64,000 bases of DNA. Source: Neisseria sp. Marseille-Q5346. Its GTDB lineage: Bacteria > Pseudomonadota > Gammaproteobacteria > Burkholderiales > Neisseriaceae. Below the pieces are notes generated by a model that made no database searches, was not told the origin of the DNA, and was given only the letters and a program-made list of their open reading frames with translations. The DNA is taken from assembly GCF_946902045.1 (NCBI RefSeq), contig NZ_OX336253.1, forward strand, positions 186,001 through 250,000, given 5' to 3'. Position numbers and translations under genes: made by a program. Shown in pieces: positions 29,135-38,455 of this stretch (the stretch's first letter is position 1; each line of letters begins with the position of its first letter).

Positions 29135-29836
29135 TTATTCTCCAAATACTGCCCGATCGAAACGTTCAATATAGGCGACTAAATTTGCTTTGGTTCTTGC
29201 ATATAGCGCAATTTCAGTGTCGATGGGGGTAAGAATCAGGTTTGCAACAACAGGCACGATGGACACATCAACGGAGGTTAATTCTTCGCCGAAAAAGTAG
29301 GATTTTTTGCCTAAGTAGTTGCTAATGGCGTCTAAATCTCCTTTTCCGAAGGCGTAAATATCGGATTGCGTGTGTCTTCCGATACCATGTCCGTACATTT
29401 CTTTTTTCGCGTTTTCCTGTAACACAGCAAAAATCGCTTCGGCTTGTTCGGTCGGCATACCATCAAACATTGCCTTCATCATAAATGGTTTGCTGAGAGG
29501 ATCGACGAAACGGTTATATACGACCATCCAATATAAATGTTCTTCTGTCATACGGCGAAAGGCTTCAGCAATCGCTTTTTGTTCAGGCGTTAAATGTTTA
29601 TCTAAATCAATGCCGTAGGTTTCGGTTAGATAACGCTGAATGAGAGAGCTATCAGGGATCAACTTCTCGCCATCTTGCAATACCGGAACTTTGCCTTTAG
29701 GCATTTTGCTGAGATCGGCAACATATTCTTTTTCGAAATCTAAGCCGGATAAACGCAGCATCGCTTCAGTTTTCCAAGCGAAAGGTGATGAACTGCGAAT
29801 TTTACCTTCACCGGGTAAAGTAAATAATTTAAGCAT
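29135..29836 (-). CDS. Glutathione S-transferase family protein
   Basis: A 233-residue protein with a thioredoxin-fold N-terminal domain (LFTLPGEGKIRSSSPFAWKTEAMLRL, then VPVLQDGEKLIPDSSLIQRYL) and an all-helical C-terminal domain. The Ser-rich stretch near residue 15 is in the usual catalytic position. The FAXC/metaxin-like pattern (SSPFAWKTEAML) suggests the subgroup often called failed-axon-connections-like. It is probably a cytosolic detoxification or binding protein; substrate unknown. It is the first intact gene right of the IS element. Confidence 0.82.
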   Translation of the reverse strand: MLKLFTLPGEGKIRSSSPFAWKTEAMLRLSGLDFEKEYVADLSKMPKGKVPVLQDGEKLIPDSSLIQRYLTETYGIDLDKHLTPEQKAIAEAFRRMTEEHLYWMVVYNRFVDPLSKPFMMKAMFDGMPTEQAEAIFAVLQENAKKEMYGHGIGRHTQSDIYAFGKGDLDAISNYLGKKSYFFGEELTSVDVSIVPVVANLILTPIDTEIALYARTKANLVAYIERFDRAVFGE

Positions 29837-29914
29837 TTTGTTTTCCTTTCATTATTTGTTATTCAAATACGGTTCTACAATAGTCCAAACAGCCGGGAAG
29901 TTTAAGACAAATAC

Positions 29915-30203
29915 CGGATGTGGCGAATTTGGGCATGATTGCCAGCGCAATCAGTCAAGCCATTCGCTAGCTGGAAAATTATTACGGCGTCAAATTGCTT
30001 AACCGCACCACACGCAGCCTAACGCCGACAGCATCTCGCGCCCATTGGCACAATGGCAAACCTTGATTTGTGCTTCCCCAGACTATTTACACAAACTCCC
30101 CACCCGCACCCTTTATGCCACCACCGCACATCGCACCCAATCAGCAAAAGTACGCACCGTATTGGATTGCTTAATGCGTTGTTTTGGTGAAGAAAAGGAT
30201 TGA
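29915..30203 (+). pseudogene. Remnant of a LysR-type regulator
   Basis: Translated pieces match a LysR regulator. A helix-turn-helix part reads ISQAIR, a TAG stop, LENYYGVKLLNRTTRSLTPT. After a jump, the substrate-domain end reads CASPDYLHKLPTRTL and VLDCLMRCFGEEKD. An in-frame stop and large internal deletions make it non-functional. Confidence 0.65.
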
Positions 30204-30205
30204 TA

Positions 30206-30232
30206 AAAAGTGCTGAAAATTGACCGCACTTT
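30206..30232. terminator. Hairpin built on a Haemophilus-type uptake signal
   Basis: AAAGTGC and GCACTTT form a stem around a 12-base loop. The right arm is part of AAAGTGCGGTCAATTTT read on the minus strand, an extended match to the Haemophilus uptake consensus (AAGTGCGGT plus AT-rich tail). Confidence 0.7.
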
Positions 30233-30294
30233 GATGTCTAAAACAAAACTTTGTACTATTATTTCAACTTGCGATACATGTTAGGGAGTAATTT

Positions 30295-30741
30295 ATGAAA
30301 TCCAAACTATCCGCGCTCGTCGCTACAGCCCTTCTCGCCGCCTGTTCTACCGTTCCGCAACATAATGAGCAGGCGAAAGCCCTATTGGACGAAGGCATCG
30401 CCTTGTATCAAAAACAGGATTACCAACATGCAATGTCCTACTTTGAGCAAGCTCAACAGGCTGGGCATATGAAAGCGCCGCGTTATCTGGGACTGATGTA
30501 TCTAAACGGCGAAGGTGTCGCCAAGAATGAGAAAACTGCTTTTGCCTACTTCATGCAAGCGGCAGAAGCGGGCGACATCACCGGGCAATACTGGCTCGGC
30601 CATTGCTACGAAAACGGCATCGGCACGGCAAAAGACATGACCAAAGCCGTGCATTGGTATCAAGAGTCTGCTAAACGAGGCGACCATATTTCCCAGCCAG
30701 CGATTGATGCGTTGAACCGTTTAGGCATCGAAAAAAATTAA
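30295..30741 (+). CDS. Sel1-repeat lipoprotein
   Basis: A 148-residue protein with a lipoprotein signal peptide (LLAAC lipobox, Cys17). At least two Sel1-like repeats follow (APRYLGLMYLNGEGVAKNEKTA, then GQYWLGHCYENGIGTAKDMTKA). It is predicted to be lipid-anchored to the outer membrane or periplasmic face and to act in protein-protein contacts. It lies 29 bases upstream of the esterase gene and is probably cotranscribed. A Haemophilus-type uptake signal lies in its leader. Confidence 0.82.
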   Translation: MKSKLSALVATALLAACSTVPQHNEQAKALLDEGIALYQKQDYQHAMSYFEQAQQAGHMKAPRYLGLMYLNGEGVAKNEKTAFAYFMQAAEAGDITGQYWLGHCYENGIGTAKDMTKAVHWYQESAKRGDHISQPAIDALNRLGIEKN

Positions 30742-30770
30742 TGATTTCCCGCAAAATTTAAGGAGTTTCC

Positions 30771-31754
30771 ATGATGAAGAAAACAGCAACAATTATCGCC
30801 GCAAGTTTGTTGCTTGCCGCTTGCAATGCCACTCAAAATGCGACTGAAACAGCAATGACGGCTCAAAACACGCAAAATGCAGCTTGGGACAAACAATACG
30901 GCGGCGCAGATAAATCCTACGATAGTCGCTTGCTTGCCTTGCGTGAACAAATTGCACCACGTTTTGAAGTGTTAACGTTTAAAGATCCCAAAACAGGCAA
31001 AGAAATGCAGTACAACCTGTACACCCCGAAAAATCTTGAGCCGGGTCGCAAATATCCGTTAGTCATGTTTATCGCAGATGCCAGCACAGCAGGAAAAGGC
31101 GTAAAAGCCCCACTAATGCAAGGCTACGGCGGCATTATCTGGGCAACCGATGAAGCGCAGGCGAAACACCCAGCCTTTGTCCTTGTACCGTCTTACACCG
31201 AAACGGCAGTCAACGATAAATGGGAAACAACTGAAGAAGTCCCCATGACCTTACGCCTTGTCAAAAATCTGATCGCCGAAAAAGCGATTGATGCCAATCG
31301 TGTTTACACCACGGGTCAATCCATGGGCGGTATGATTTCATTCTACCTAAATAGTATCGAGCCTAACTTCTTTGCGGCGTCTATGTTTGTCGGCAGTCAA
31401 TGGGATATCAATGTTTTAAAACCATTGGAGAAAGCGAAGTTTATTTATACCGTTTCGGCTGCCGATCCAAAAGCCTCCGCAGGCATGGCTCAAGTTGGAA
31501 AAATGCTGAAACAAGATAAAGTCAGCTACGCCGAAACTGAGTTCTCTGCCAAATTACCGCAGACCGAACAAGACGCAAAAGTCCAACAAATGCTTGCCCA
31601 AGGCAAACGTATTAACTTCATCCGTTTCGCACCAAATACCGTAATTCCGGAAAACTCAACCCACAAAGGTGCAGAGCATATGTACTCATTTGATTACGCC
31701 TATTTACTCGAACCTGCCCGTGATTGGTTGATGAATCAGAAGAAAGGAAAATAA
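30771..31754 (+). CDS. Esterase/PHB-depolymerase-like lipoprotein
   Basis: A 327-residue protein with a lipoprotein signal (LLLAAC near residue 19) and an alpha/beta-hydrolase domain. The nucleophile elbow is GQSMGG (Ser184). The N-terminal KYPLVMFIADAS strand and a C-terminal GAEHMYSFDYAY with His complete the expected triad. It resembles poly(3-hydroxybutyrate) depolymerase-family peptidases and esterases; the substrate is unknown. It ends in a terminator made of Actinobacillus-type uptake signals, pointing to Pasteurellaceae origin. Confidence 0.78.
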   Translation: MMKKTATIIAASLLLAACNATQNATETAMTAQNTQNAAWDKQYGGADKSYDSRLLALREQIAPRFEVLTFKDPKTGKEMQYNLYTPKNLEPGRKYPLVMFIADASTAGKGVKAPLMQGYGGIIWATDEAQAKHPAFVLVPSYTETAVNDKWETTEEVPMTLRLVKNLIAEKAIDANRVYTTGQSMGGMISFYLNSIEPNFFAASMFVGSQWDINVLKPLEKAKFIYTVSAADPKASAGMAQVGKMLKQDKVSYAETEFSAKLPQTEQDAKVQQMLAQGKRINFIRFAPNTVIPENSTHKGAEHMYSFDYAYLLEPARDWLMNQKKGK

Positions 31755-31764
31755 TTTAAAAAAA

Positions 31765-31826
31765 ACAAGCGGTCAGATTTTGAAGGTGAGTTGCAAAAAC
31801 ATCTCAAAATTTGACCGCTCTTTTTT
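31765..31826. terminator. Terminator made of inverted Actinobacillus-type uptake signals
   Basis: ACAAGCGGTC at 31765-31774 begins a stem GCGGTCAGATTTT that pairs 12/13 with AAAATTTGACCGC, followed by a T run. ACAAGCGGT is the uptake core of the Actinobacillus pleuropneumoniae group of Pasteurellaceae. Confidence 0.78.
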
Positions 31827-31982
31827 CTAAAAGACTGTCTGAAAAACTATCTTTTGCTTTAAAAAGTGAGCAAATTAACATTTTTTTCATTGAAAAAGCG
31901 TAAAAATACAAACTTATATCGTTAGAAAAAGTGTATGCGGTACTGTATAATTAGCCTACATCCCTTGTTTTAGAGAAATATT

Positions 31983-33263
31983 ATGCAGCGTAAAATCATA
32001 CAATCCTTAGAAAAGTGGAAGCACAAAACAAACAGAAAACCATTAATTATTCAAGGAGCAAGACAGGTAGGAAAAACCTGGGCGATGAAACACTTTGGCG
32101 AGCAATCCTTTGAAAAAGTGGCGTATATCAATTTTGATAATAACCCTCGCATGAAAACGCTATTTTCTGGCGATTATGATATTGATCGCTTAATGCTCGG
32201 TTTGAAAATTGAAAGCGGTGTCGATATTCAAGCAGAAAACACCCTGATTATTTTTGATGAAGTACAAGAAGTCCCACAAGCATTATCTTCACTCAAATAT
32301 TTTTACGAAAATGCACCTCAGTTTTATATCGTCGCGGCAGGTTCATTGCTTGGGGTATCACTACATCATCAAGTCTCTTTTCCTGTCGGCAAAGTGGACT
32401 TTCTACCACTTTATCCCATGGATTTTCATGAATTTTTAACCGCACTTGGCAAACAAGATTTGGTGAAATTGCTTGAGCTGAAAGACTGGTCGCTAATTTC
32501 AGCCATGAAAACCACTTATATTGATTTACTCCGTTTATATTATTTTGTCGGCGGTATGCCCGAAGCGGTAAAAGTATTTATCGAAACACAAAATGTCGAT
32601 GAAGTGCGCCAAGTGCAACGTAATTTATTGATGGCGTATGAGCAAGATTTTTCCAAACATATTCACGATGGCCAAACCGTGCAAAAAGTGCGGTCAATTT
32701 GGGCTTCCATTCCTGAACAGCTTGCCAAAGAAAATAAAAAATTCATCTATGCTCAGCTACAAAAAGGGGCGAGAAGCAAAGACTATGAAATTGCGCTGCA
32801 ATGGCTAAAAGACAGCGGCTTAGTGCATAGCGTGCCTCGTGTGAAGAAACCACATTTACCACTTTCCGCTTATCAAGATAACGCCTTTAAATTATATGGC
32901 TTAGATGTGGGGCTACTTGCCGCACAAAGCAATTTGGATGCCAGCGTATTGCTAGAAGGTAGCCGTATTTTTACCGAATTTAAAGGCGCTTTAACTGAAC
33001 AATATGTTTTGCAACAACTGATTGCCACCCAAGAAAACCCTGTTTTTTATTGGGCCACTGAAAAAGGTACAGCAGAGGTCGATTTTGTTGTGCAACGTAA
33101 GCAAACTGTGATTCCGATTGAAGTCAAAGCAGAAGAAAATTTAAAAGCGAAAAGTTTGAAAGTGTATGTAGAACAATTTCAACCTGAGCAAGCAATTCGT
33201 TTTTCCATGGCAGACTATCGGGAGCAGGATTGGCTGGTGAATGTGCCGTTGTATGCTTTTTAA
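31983..33263 (+). CDS. AAA ATPase with DUF4143 C-terminus
   Basis: A 426-residue protein. Walker A GARQVGKT is at residues 25-32 and Walker B LIIFDEVQE near 88-96. The C-terminal DUF4143 part has a PD-(D/E)xK-like residue set: Glu in KGALTEQ, Asp in AEVDFV and EVK in IPIEVKAEE. Such proteins are widespread on mobile regions, with unsettled function (possible nuclease or stress/defence role). AT-rich composition and two internal Haemophilus-type uptake signals (32439-32447 and 32686-32694) mark it as acquired. It lies 27 bases before the OLD-type gene on the same strand. Confidence 0.85.
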   Translation: MQRKIIQSLEKWKHKTNRKPLIIQGARQVGKTWAMKHFGEQSFEKVAYINFDNNPRMKTLFSGDYDIDRLMLGLKIESGVDIQAENTLIIFDEVQEVPQALSSLKYFYENAPQFYIVAAGSLLGVSLHHQVSFPVGKVDFLPLYPMDFHEFLTALGKQDLVKLLELKDWSLISAMKTTYIDLLRLYYFVGGMPEAVKVFIETQNVDEVRQVQRNLLMAYEQDFSKHIHDGQTVQKVRSIWASIPEQLAKENKKFIYAQLQKGARSKDYEIALQWLKDSGLVHSVPRVKKPHLPLSAYQDNAFKLYGLDVGLLAAQSNLDASVLLEGSRIFTEFKGALTEQYVLQQLIATQENPVFYWATEKGTAEVDFVVQRKQTVIPIEVKAEENLKAKSLKVYVEQFQPEQAIRFSMADYREQDWLVNVPLYAF

Positions 33264-33289
33264 CATGTTAATTAATAAGGAACTAAATT

Positions 33290-35098
33290 ATGGAATTTCC
33301 ATTATCTATTACAGCTAATATCAATAGCCATGAAGGTAATTTTTCTAGAGAAATTGAACTACGATCACCATTAACATTTATTGTTGGGCCAAATGGTTCA
33401 GGAAAAACTCATTTATTAAAGGGATTAAAAGAAAGTTTTAATAGTTACACGCATAAAAATGTTCGTTTTATTTCTGCTGGACGGTTAGGTCCTTTGGAAA
33501 GATATCGTTCCAATTATGACCAATATGATCGCCCTAGAGAGGCAGATAATGCCACACATGGTCATAAATCTGATTCTGAATATCGCCATAAAATAGAAAC
33601 TATTAATGGAGATTTTCATACACTGTCAGCTCGCACTGATATTTTAATTAAGGTCAGAGAACGTTTACAAAAATTGTTTAAACGAAATATTAAAATTGAT
33701 TGGGATGCTGGAAATTTAAAAGTATCATTTGCTAGGCTAGATAACGGTAATTCATATTACTCCTCTGGGCGTGAAGCATCCGGTTTATTACATCTGGTTG
33801 GAATTTTATCTGCACTATACGATGATGAAGTCGGGGTTTTACTTATTGATGAGCCTGAAGTTTCATTACACCCACAATTACAAGCCTTTCTACTTAAAGA
33901 AATTACACGAGTTGCAGGAATTCCTAAGCAGAATGACTATAAAAAAATAATTGTGATGGCAACACACTCAACGGAAATGATCAAGATTTCTAAAACAGAT
34001 GATTTGTTATCTTTTATTTTTTGTAATGATTTAAAAGAAGATCCTATTCAAATTCCCAAAGATGCAGGAGAGTTACAAAATAAACACTTAAAATCTCTTG
34101 TTGCTCGATTAGGACAAGAGCACAAATTAGCCTTATTCTCTAGAACACCTCTTTTAGTTGAAGGTCCATCTGATGTTATTATCTGCAATGCACTTTCAGA
34201 TAAATTAGATTTAAATCTTGAAGCAGCAGGTTCTCAGATATTACCGATTAATGGTAAGGAAGCTATGTCTGAAACAGTTAAGTTATTTAGACTAATGGGT
34301 AAAACACCAACAGTTTTAGTTGATGCAGATGCTTTTGCGGATAGTTTGAATCTAGTTCGTGACTATTTTCATAATGAACAAATACAAAATGCTGCAGATA
34401 GATTAGCTAGTAAAAACGGTCATTCAGGTATTTTAGCTCTTGCAAAGAATATTTATGACGACTTCTGTTCGTTAGTCCAAAATAACTGGGATGATATTGC
34501 TAACATAGCTCAAAATCATTCATATTTTACCTTATCAGAAAATGAATTATTGAATAAAAAACGCTCAGCTTTATGTACAGTATTAAATGAGCAAAATTTG
34601 AATGATGATTGGAATAATATAAAAAATAGACTCACTGTATTATTTGATATTTTTGAAAAAATGGGATTGTTTATTTTAAAAAAAGGAGCTCTTGAATCCT
34701 ATTATCATGATAATAATGCAATTACAGATAAAGTTGATGATGCAGTTACTGAAAGTGAATATATTTTATCTTCATCAGAAAAGCTTGAAAGCACATACCA
34801 AGATATTCTGAAGTGCTTGAAATATGCATCAGATAGTGAATCTATTGATGAATCAAGAGCAATTCGAGATGAGCTTTTAGACTTTTTTTCCACAATTTAT
34901 GCCCATTATAAGAGCGGGGAAGAAAATTTGGATACATTAGGAAGACAGTCATCAATATTTTCTTATCGAATTAATGAAGAAGGGAAACTAGAATTATCCA
35001 TAACTAGTAACGTGCTAGATGTAACAGGTTTTCCTATTATCTTGAATAAAAATGATGATTTACTAACGGTTATTAATAAGAAGTTAGGAATTGAATAA
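33290..35098 (+). CDS. OLD-family ATP-dependent nuclease (ABC ATPase plus TOPRIM)
   Basis: A 602-residue protein. The N-terminal SMC/ABC-type ATPase has Walker A GPNGSGKT (about 34-41), a signature-like YYSSGREASGLLHL, and Walker B VLLIDEPEVSLHPQ (about 183-196). The C-terminal TOPRIM part begins LLVEGPSDV (about 285), followed by the acidic VDADAFAD (about 345) and an OLD-typical KKGALESYY. This is the layout of OLD nucleases, which include phage-defence proteins such as P2 Old and GajA. Strongly AT-rich. No GajB helicase is adjacent; the upstream DUF4143 ATPase may be the only partner. It ends with a Pasteurellaceae-type terminator. Confidence 0.83.
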   Translation: MEFPLSITANINSHEGNFSREIELRSPLTFIVGPNGSGKTHLLKGLKESFNSYTHKNVRFISAGRLGPLERYRSNYDQYDRPREADNATHGHKSDSEYRHKIETINGDFHTLSARTDILIKVRERLQKLFKRNIKIDWDAGNLKVSFARLDNGNSYYSSGREASGLLHLVGILSALYDDEVGVLLIDEPEVSLHPQLQAFLLKEITRVAGIPKQNDYKKIIVMATHSTEMIKISKTDDLLSFIFCNDLKEDPIQIPKDAGELQNKHLKSLVARLGQEHKLALFSRTPLLVEGPSDVIICNALSDKLDLNLEAAGSQILPINGKEAMSETVKLFRLMGKTPTVLVDADAFADSLNLVRDYFHNEQIQNAADRLASKNGHSGILALAKNIYDDFCSLVQNNWDDIANIAQNHSYFTLSENELLNKKRSALCTVLNEQNLNDDWNNIKNRLTVLFDIFEKMGLFILKKGALESYYHDNNAITDKVDDAVTESEYILSSSEKLESTYQDILKCLKYASDSESIDESRAIRDELLDFFSTIYAHYKSGEENLDTLGRQSSIFSYRINEEGKLELSITSNVLDVTGFPIILNKNDDLLTVINKKLGIE

Positions 35099-35162
35099 AT
35101 TGAATGGATCTTAAACACTAATATTTTCTTTAATAGGAAGTTTTAGGTGGATTAAGACTTTA

Positions 35163-35214
35163 AGTGGTCGAATTTTAAGATGATTTGTAAAAACATCTTA
35201 AAATCTGACCGCTC
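35163..35214. terminator. Terminator with Pasteurellaceae-type arms
   Basis: GTGGTCGAATTTTAAGATG pairs with a near-complement ending CTGACCGC, followed by TCTTTGTT. It has the same design as the hairpin at 31765-31826 and closes the OLD-type gene. Confidence 0.75.
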
Positions 35215-35226
35215 TTTGTTATGAAA

Positions 35227-35254
35227 AAAGCCGTCTGAAATTTCAGACGGCTTT
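35227..35254. terminator. Perfect DUS palindrome
   Basis: A 28-base perfect palindrome made from two head-to-head DUS copies (AAAGCCGTCTGAAA followed directly by its complement) with no loop bases. It terminates the leftward LysR gene. Confidence 0.8.
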
Positions 35255-36133
35255 AACTTTTAACGCATCCACAATCAACTTAAACACATTGGAATGCCCG
35301 CGGCGGCTGGGGTAATAGAGGTAAAGCGGTTCGTAAGTCATAGCATACTCAGGCAACAGCTCAACCAGGTGCCCCGAATTGAGTGCATCCGCTACGCTCA
35401 TATGTGCTATCCACGCAATGCCAAGGCCGTCTGAAACGGCTTGCAGGCGCAGATGATTGTTGATGGAAAACTGCGATTTAGGTGTGAACGTAATCAGCTC
35501 TTTTTTGTATTTGAATTCCCACTGCATCTCCGTGCCATGTTCAGCGGAGAGTTTTATGCCGATAAGGCGGTGTTGTTGCAGATCATCAATATTTTTCGGT
35601 GAACCGTGTTGTGCCAAATAATCGGGCGAGGCAACCAATACCATTTTGAGCGGTGCGGAAATTGGTACCGCAATCATCTCTTTCGCTACCTTGTTACCTA
35701 ACCGAACGCCCATATCAAATCCTTCTTTCACAATATCTGCCCAACGATCGTCCACCACGATTTCCAAGCGGGTTTTCGGGTATTGGTTCAAAATCGGCTT
35801 TAATTTTGGATACAACACGGCTTCCGCTGCTATTACAGGGGCATTGATGCGAATCAATCCCGATGGCGTATTCAAAAAATCATTTAATGCATCGACTTCT
35901 TGGTTTATGGCTTGATAAAGTGGGGAAAGTTGGTCGAAAAGCTGCTGCCCGGCTTCGGTCAGCGACACATTGCGTGTAGTGCGGTTGAACAGACGCAAAT
36001 TTAGCCGCGTTTCTAAATTTTTCATGCTATGGCTCAACGCCGAAGAAGAAATCCCCAAAAGTTGCCCCGCTTTCACAAAACTCTGCATTTGCGCCAGTGT
36101 TAAAAAATAATTCAGTTCGTTAAAGTTCTGCAT
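35243..36133 (-). CDS. LysR-type transcriptional regulator
   Basis: A 296-residue regulator. The N-terminal winged helix-turn-helix (about 1-60, SFVKAGQLLGISSSALSHSMKNLETRLNL) is followed by a periplasmic-binding-like effector domain. The subfamily resembles regulators of redox or aldehyde-detoxification genes. It is divergent from the aldo/keto reductase at 36262, sharing a 128-base AT-rich gap, which suggests it controls that gene. Its stop codon region overlaps the DUS palindrome. Confidence 0.88.
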   Translation of the reverse strand: MQNFNELNYFLTLAQMQSFVKAGQLLGISSSALSHSMKNLETRLNLRLFNRTTRNVSLTEAGQQLFDQLSPLYQAINQEVDALNDFLNTPSGLIRINAPVIAAEAVLYPKLKPILNQYPKTRLEIVVDDRWADIVKEGFDMGVRLGNKVAKEMIAVPISAPLKMVLVASPDYLAQHGSPKNIDDLQQHRLIGIKLSAEHGTEMQWEFKYKKELITFTPKSQFSINNHLRLQAVSDGLGIAWIAHMSVADALNSGHLVELLPEYAMTYEPLYLYYPSRRGHSNVFKLIVDALKVKAV

Positions 36134-36261
36134 TTTCCTACCCCGTTTTAGGCGATTAGTGAATTTAATTCACGACATCATAAAACTAAACCTAATTTAT
36201 CTCAATAAAAACACGGGCTAAAATGGCTACACTTTCATGAGAAAAAACAGGAGACAATATC

Positions 36262-37110
36262 ATGCAAAACATCACATTAAACAACGGCGTACAAATTCCT
36301 GCACTTGGTTTCGGCGTATTCCAAATTCCGCCCGCAGAAACCGAACAAGCCGTGATTGCCGCCATCAAGGCGGGTTACCGCCACATCGACACCGCGCAGG
36401 TTTATATGAATGAAACCGAAGTCGGTTTGGGAATTAAAAACAGCGGCGTGGCGCGCGAAGAATTGTTTGTTACCACCAAAATTTGGGTAGAAAATTTCGG
36501 CTACGAAGCCGCCAAAGCCTCGTTGGATCGTTCATTGGGCCGTCTGAATTTGGATTACATCGATATGGTGCTGATTCATCAGCCTTACGGCGACAGTTAC
36601 GGCACATGGCGCGCGCTGGAAGAATATCAGGCAGCCGGCAAAATCCGCGCTATCGGCGTGAGCAATTTTTCGCCCGTACGCGCGGTGGATTTGGGACTAT
36701 TCAATAAAGTGATGCCGCAGGCTAATCAGATTGAAATCAATCCGTTCCAACAAAAAACCGAAGCCGTTGCCGCTTTGCAGGCAGAAGGCATCGCCGTGGA
36801 AGCATGGGCGCCGTTTGCCGAAGGCAAAAATGATATTTTCCACAACCCTGTATTAAGCAAAATCGGTGCGAAATACGGCAAATCGGTAGCGCAGGTGATT
36901 ACCCGCTGGCTGATTGAGCGCGACATCATCGTGTTGGCAAAATCCACTAAACCCGAACGCATGGCGGAAAACTTGAACATCTTTGACTTTGCCCTCAGTG
37001 ATGAAGACAAAGCAGAAATTGCCAAACTGGACGGCACGTTCGACGCCATCGTCAATCACGACACGGTGGATAATTTGAAACGTATCGCTTCATGGAAAAC
37101 GGGACAATAA
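36262..37110 (+). CDS. Aldo/keto reductase
   Basis: A 282-residue AKR with a (beta/alpha)8 pattern. Catalytic residues fit Asp in HIDTAQVY, Tyr in VYMNE, Lys in TTKIW and His in LIHQPYG. The NADPH-binding end LAKSTKPERMAENL is clear. It belongs with 2,5-diketo-D-gluconate/methylglyoxal reductases and probably reduces reactive aldehydes. AGGAGA precedes the ATG. The final 250 bases have a diverged second copy at 39155-39403. It is divergent from the LysR gene. Confidence 0.9.
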   Translation: MQNITLNNGVQIPALGFGVFQIPPAETEQAVIAAIKAGYRHIDTAQVYMNETEVGLGIKNSGVAREELFVTTKIWVENFGYEAAKASLDRSLGRLNLDYIDMVLIHQPYGDSYGTWRALEEYQAAGKIRAIGVSNFSPVRAVDLGLFNKVMPQANQIEINPFQQKTEAVAALQAEGIAVEAWAPFAEGKNDIFHNPVLSKIGAKYGKSVAQVITRWLIERDIIVLAKSTKPERMAENLNIFDFALSDEDKAEIAKLDGTFDAIVNHDTVDNLKRIASWKTGQ

Positions 37111-37192
37111 CCGCAAACATCACATCCCTTTTTTTATAAATTTAGGGCTAATCTACGTCAGCCCCAAAATCTATTGGGAATTATATAGTGCT

Positions 37193-37217
37193 ACCGCTTG
37201 AACCTAAACCGAAGCGG
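37193..37217. terminator. Small inverted repeat after the aldo/keto reductase gene
   Basis: ACCGCTT and AAGCGGT flank an 11-base loop between the converging aldo/keto reductase and lipocalin-like genes. The AAGCGGT core resembles the Actinobacillus-type uptake signal but the flanking bases are not a full match. Confidence 0.4.
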
Positions 37218-37233
37218 TGATTTAAACCATCAA

Positions 37234-38304
37234 TTAAGGCAATAAAGCCTTGCCAAAATACATCAGCTCCCAAAGTGCTTCATCTTCTGCATAGGCAACC
37301 TGATTGCCATTGACAAAATGGGCAATGCTCACCTTACCAACAAATCGCAAATAAGCCCCGTCATCGCCTGCTTCCAACATTTTGGCTCGTTGTTCGGGTG
37401 TGGCTTGGTCAATAAACTTAGATGCCATAATTGTTTTTTCTCTATGGAAAGTAATGACATAGCGATGCTCATCATTGACCACTTCGTATTTGACGATGTC
37501 AGCAACAGGTTTTTGGGTGGCTTCATCAATGTGGATTTCGTCAATGGAAAAACGCACCGCCTGTTCATCGTCCGCCACAATCTGCCCATTTTTTGCCAAC
37601 ATAAACAGCGTTTGTGGCGTGTAATCAAATGCTTCGGCTGCTGTGATGTGCGAGGCAATCACGGTAAAATCGCCCACTTTGGCACGCCCCCAATACCAAT
37701 GATGAATCAAAGACTTCATCGGTGCATTGCCCCAGTTGTGGTCGTGATAGCCTGTGCCTTGTGCCACAAATTGTTCATCGCCAAGCTTGATATTTGCCGA
37801 CACTTCACCTTGCGGTACACTCGGCAACCACGCAAACAATTTGTCGCCACAATACATATGCCCTGATTTTGGTCGCCACGCTCTGATTTGCCCTGTTAAA
37901 GTCACATCAACCGACAATTCATCAATCTGGGCTTGAATGTGGTAGCGGTGCAAATCGCCTTTAAAATGATTGTCGGCAATTTTTACATCGCAAGTTTCTT
38001 TTGCGCTTGTAAAGGTATCAGCAGGGAATAATTTGGTTTTTTGCACTGAACGTCCATCTGGCAATTCAAGGGCAATGCGGATAAATGGCGACAAAGGCAA
38101 ATGGGGCATCGTGTTTGGCTTGGTATAAAATACCACCACTAATTTTGCACCATTGTCTAAATGAGCATCAAAATACCACCATTCCCAAGTGCCAGACGAA
38201 CCATCAGTCCGCAAACCGTCTTCAAAAGGCTTAACCTCCACAGGATCAATCCCTAGTTTTTCATAGTCGGTCATGTCGTTTGCTAAATACATTGATTGGG
38301 ACAT
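37234..38304 (-). CDS. Lipocalin-like/CrtC-AttH family protein
   Basis: A 356-residue protein without signal peptide. It has the paired lipocalin-like beta-barrel pattern of the AttH/CrtC family: an early GTWEWWYFDAHLDNG motif, a central GTGYHDHNWGN motif and a late barrel strand series. CrtC members hydrate carotenoids, but most relatives in non-carotenoid bacteria are uncharacterised, so the reaction is unknown. It is divergent from a TetR gene 152 bases away, which probably represses it. Composition and the absence of a DUS inside suggest acquisition. Confidence 0.72.
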   Translation of the reverse strand: MSQSMYLANDMTDYEKLGIDPVEVKPFEDGLRTDGSSGTWEWWYFDAHLDNGAKLVVVFYTKPNTMPHLPLSPFIRIALELPDGRSVQKTKLFPADTFTSAKETCDVKIADNHFKGDLHRYHIQAQIDELSVDVTLTGQIRAWRPKSGHMYCGDKLFAWLPSVPQGEVSANIKLGDEQFVAQGTGYHDHNWGNAPMKSLIHHWYWGRAKVGDFTVIASHITAAEAFDYTPQTLFMLAKNGQIVADDEQAVRFSIDEIHIDEATQKPVADIVKYEVVNDEHRYVITFHREKTIMASKFIDQATPEQRAKMLEAGDDGAYLRFVGKVSIAHFVNGNQVAYAEDEALWELMYFGKALLP

Positions 38305-38354
38305 TACATATTCTCCGTTAACAATTCATAAGATGGGCTCATTCTAAAAGATTG

Positions 38355-38400
38355 TTTGGTCAATAAAAATGGTCAAATTAACCCTCAAATGGTATAATAA
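38355..38400. promoter_or_regulatory. Divergent promoter/operator region of the TetR gene
   Basis: TGGTCA (38370-38375) and TATAAT (38393-38398), 17 bases apart, form a plausible promoter for the TetR gene. TTGGTCAAT and ATGGTCAAAT repeat directly, and GGT..ACC ends give a short inverted repeat, so this is a candidate TetR binding region. Confidence 0.4.
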
Positions 38401-38455
38401 GAGTATAAATTTTAAAATCTGTATTTATAAATAGATGAATTGAGGTAATATTGTT

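Noticed and set aside
30250..35200. Prophage or integrative element as the carrier of the acquired genes
   Set aside because: No integrase, phage structural gene or attachment repeats are visible; uptake signals point to natural transformation instead.
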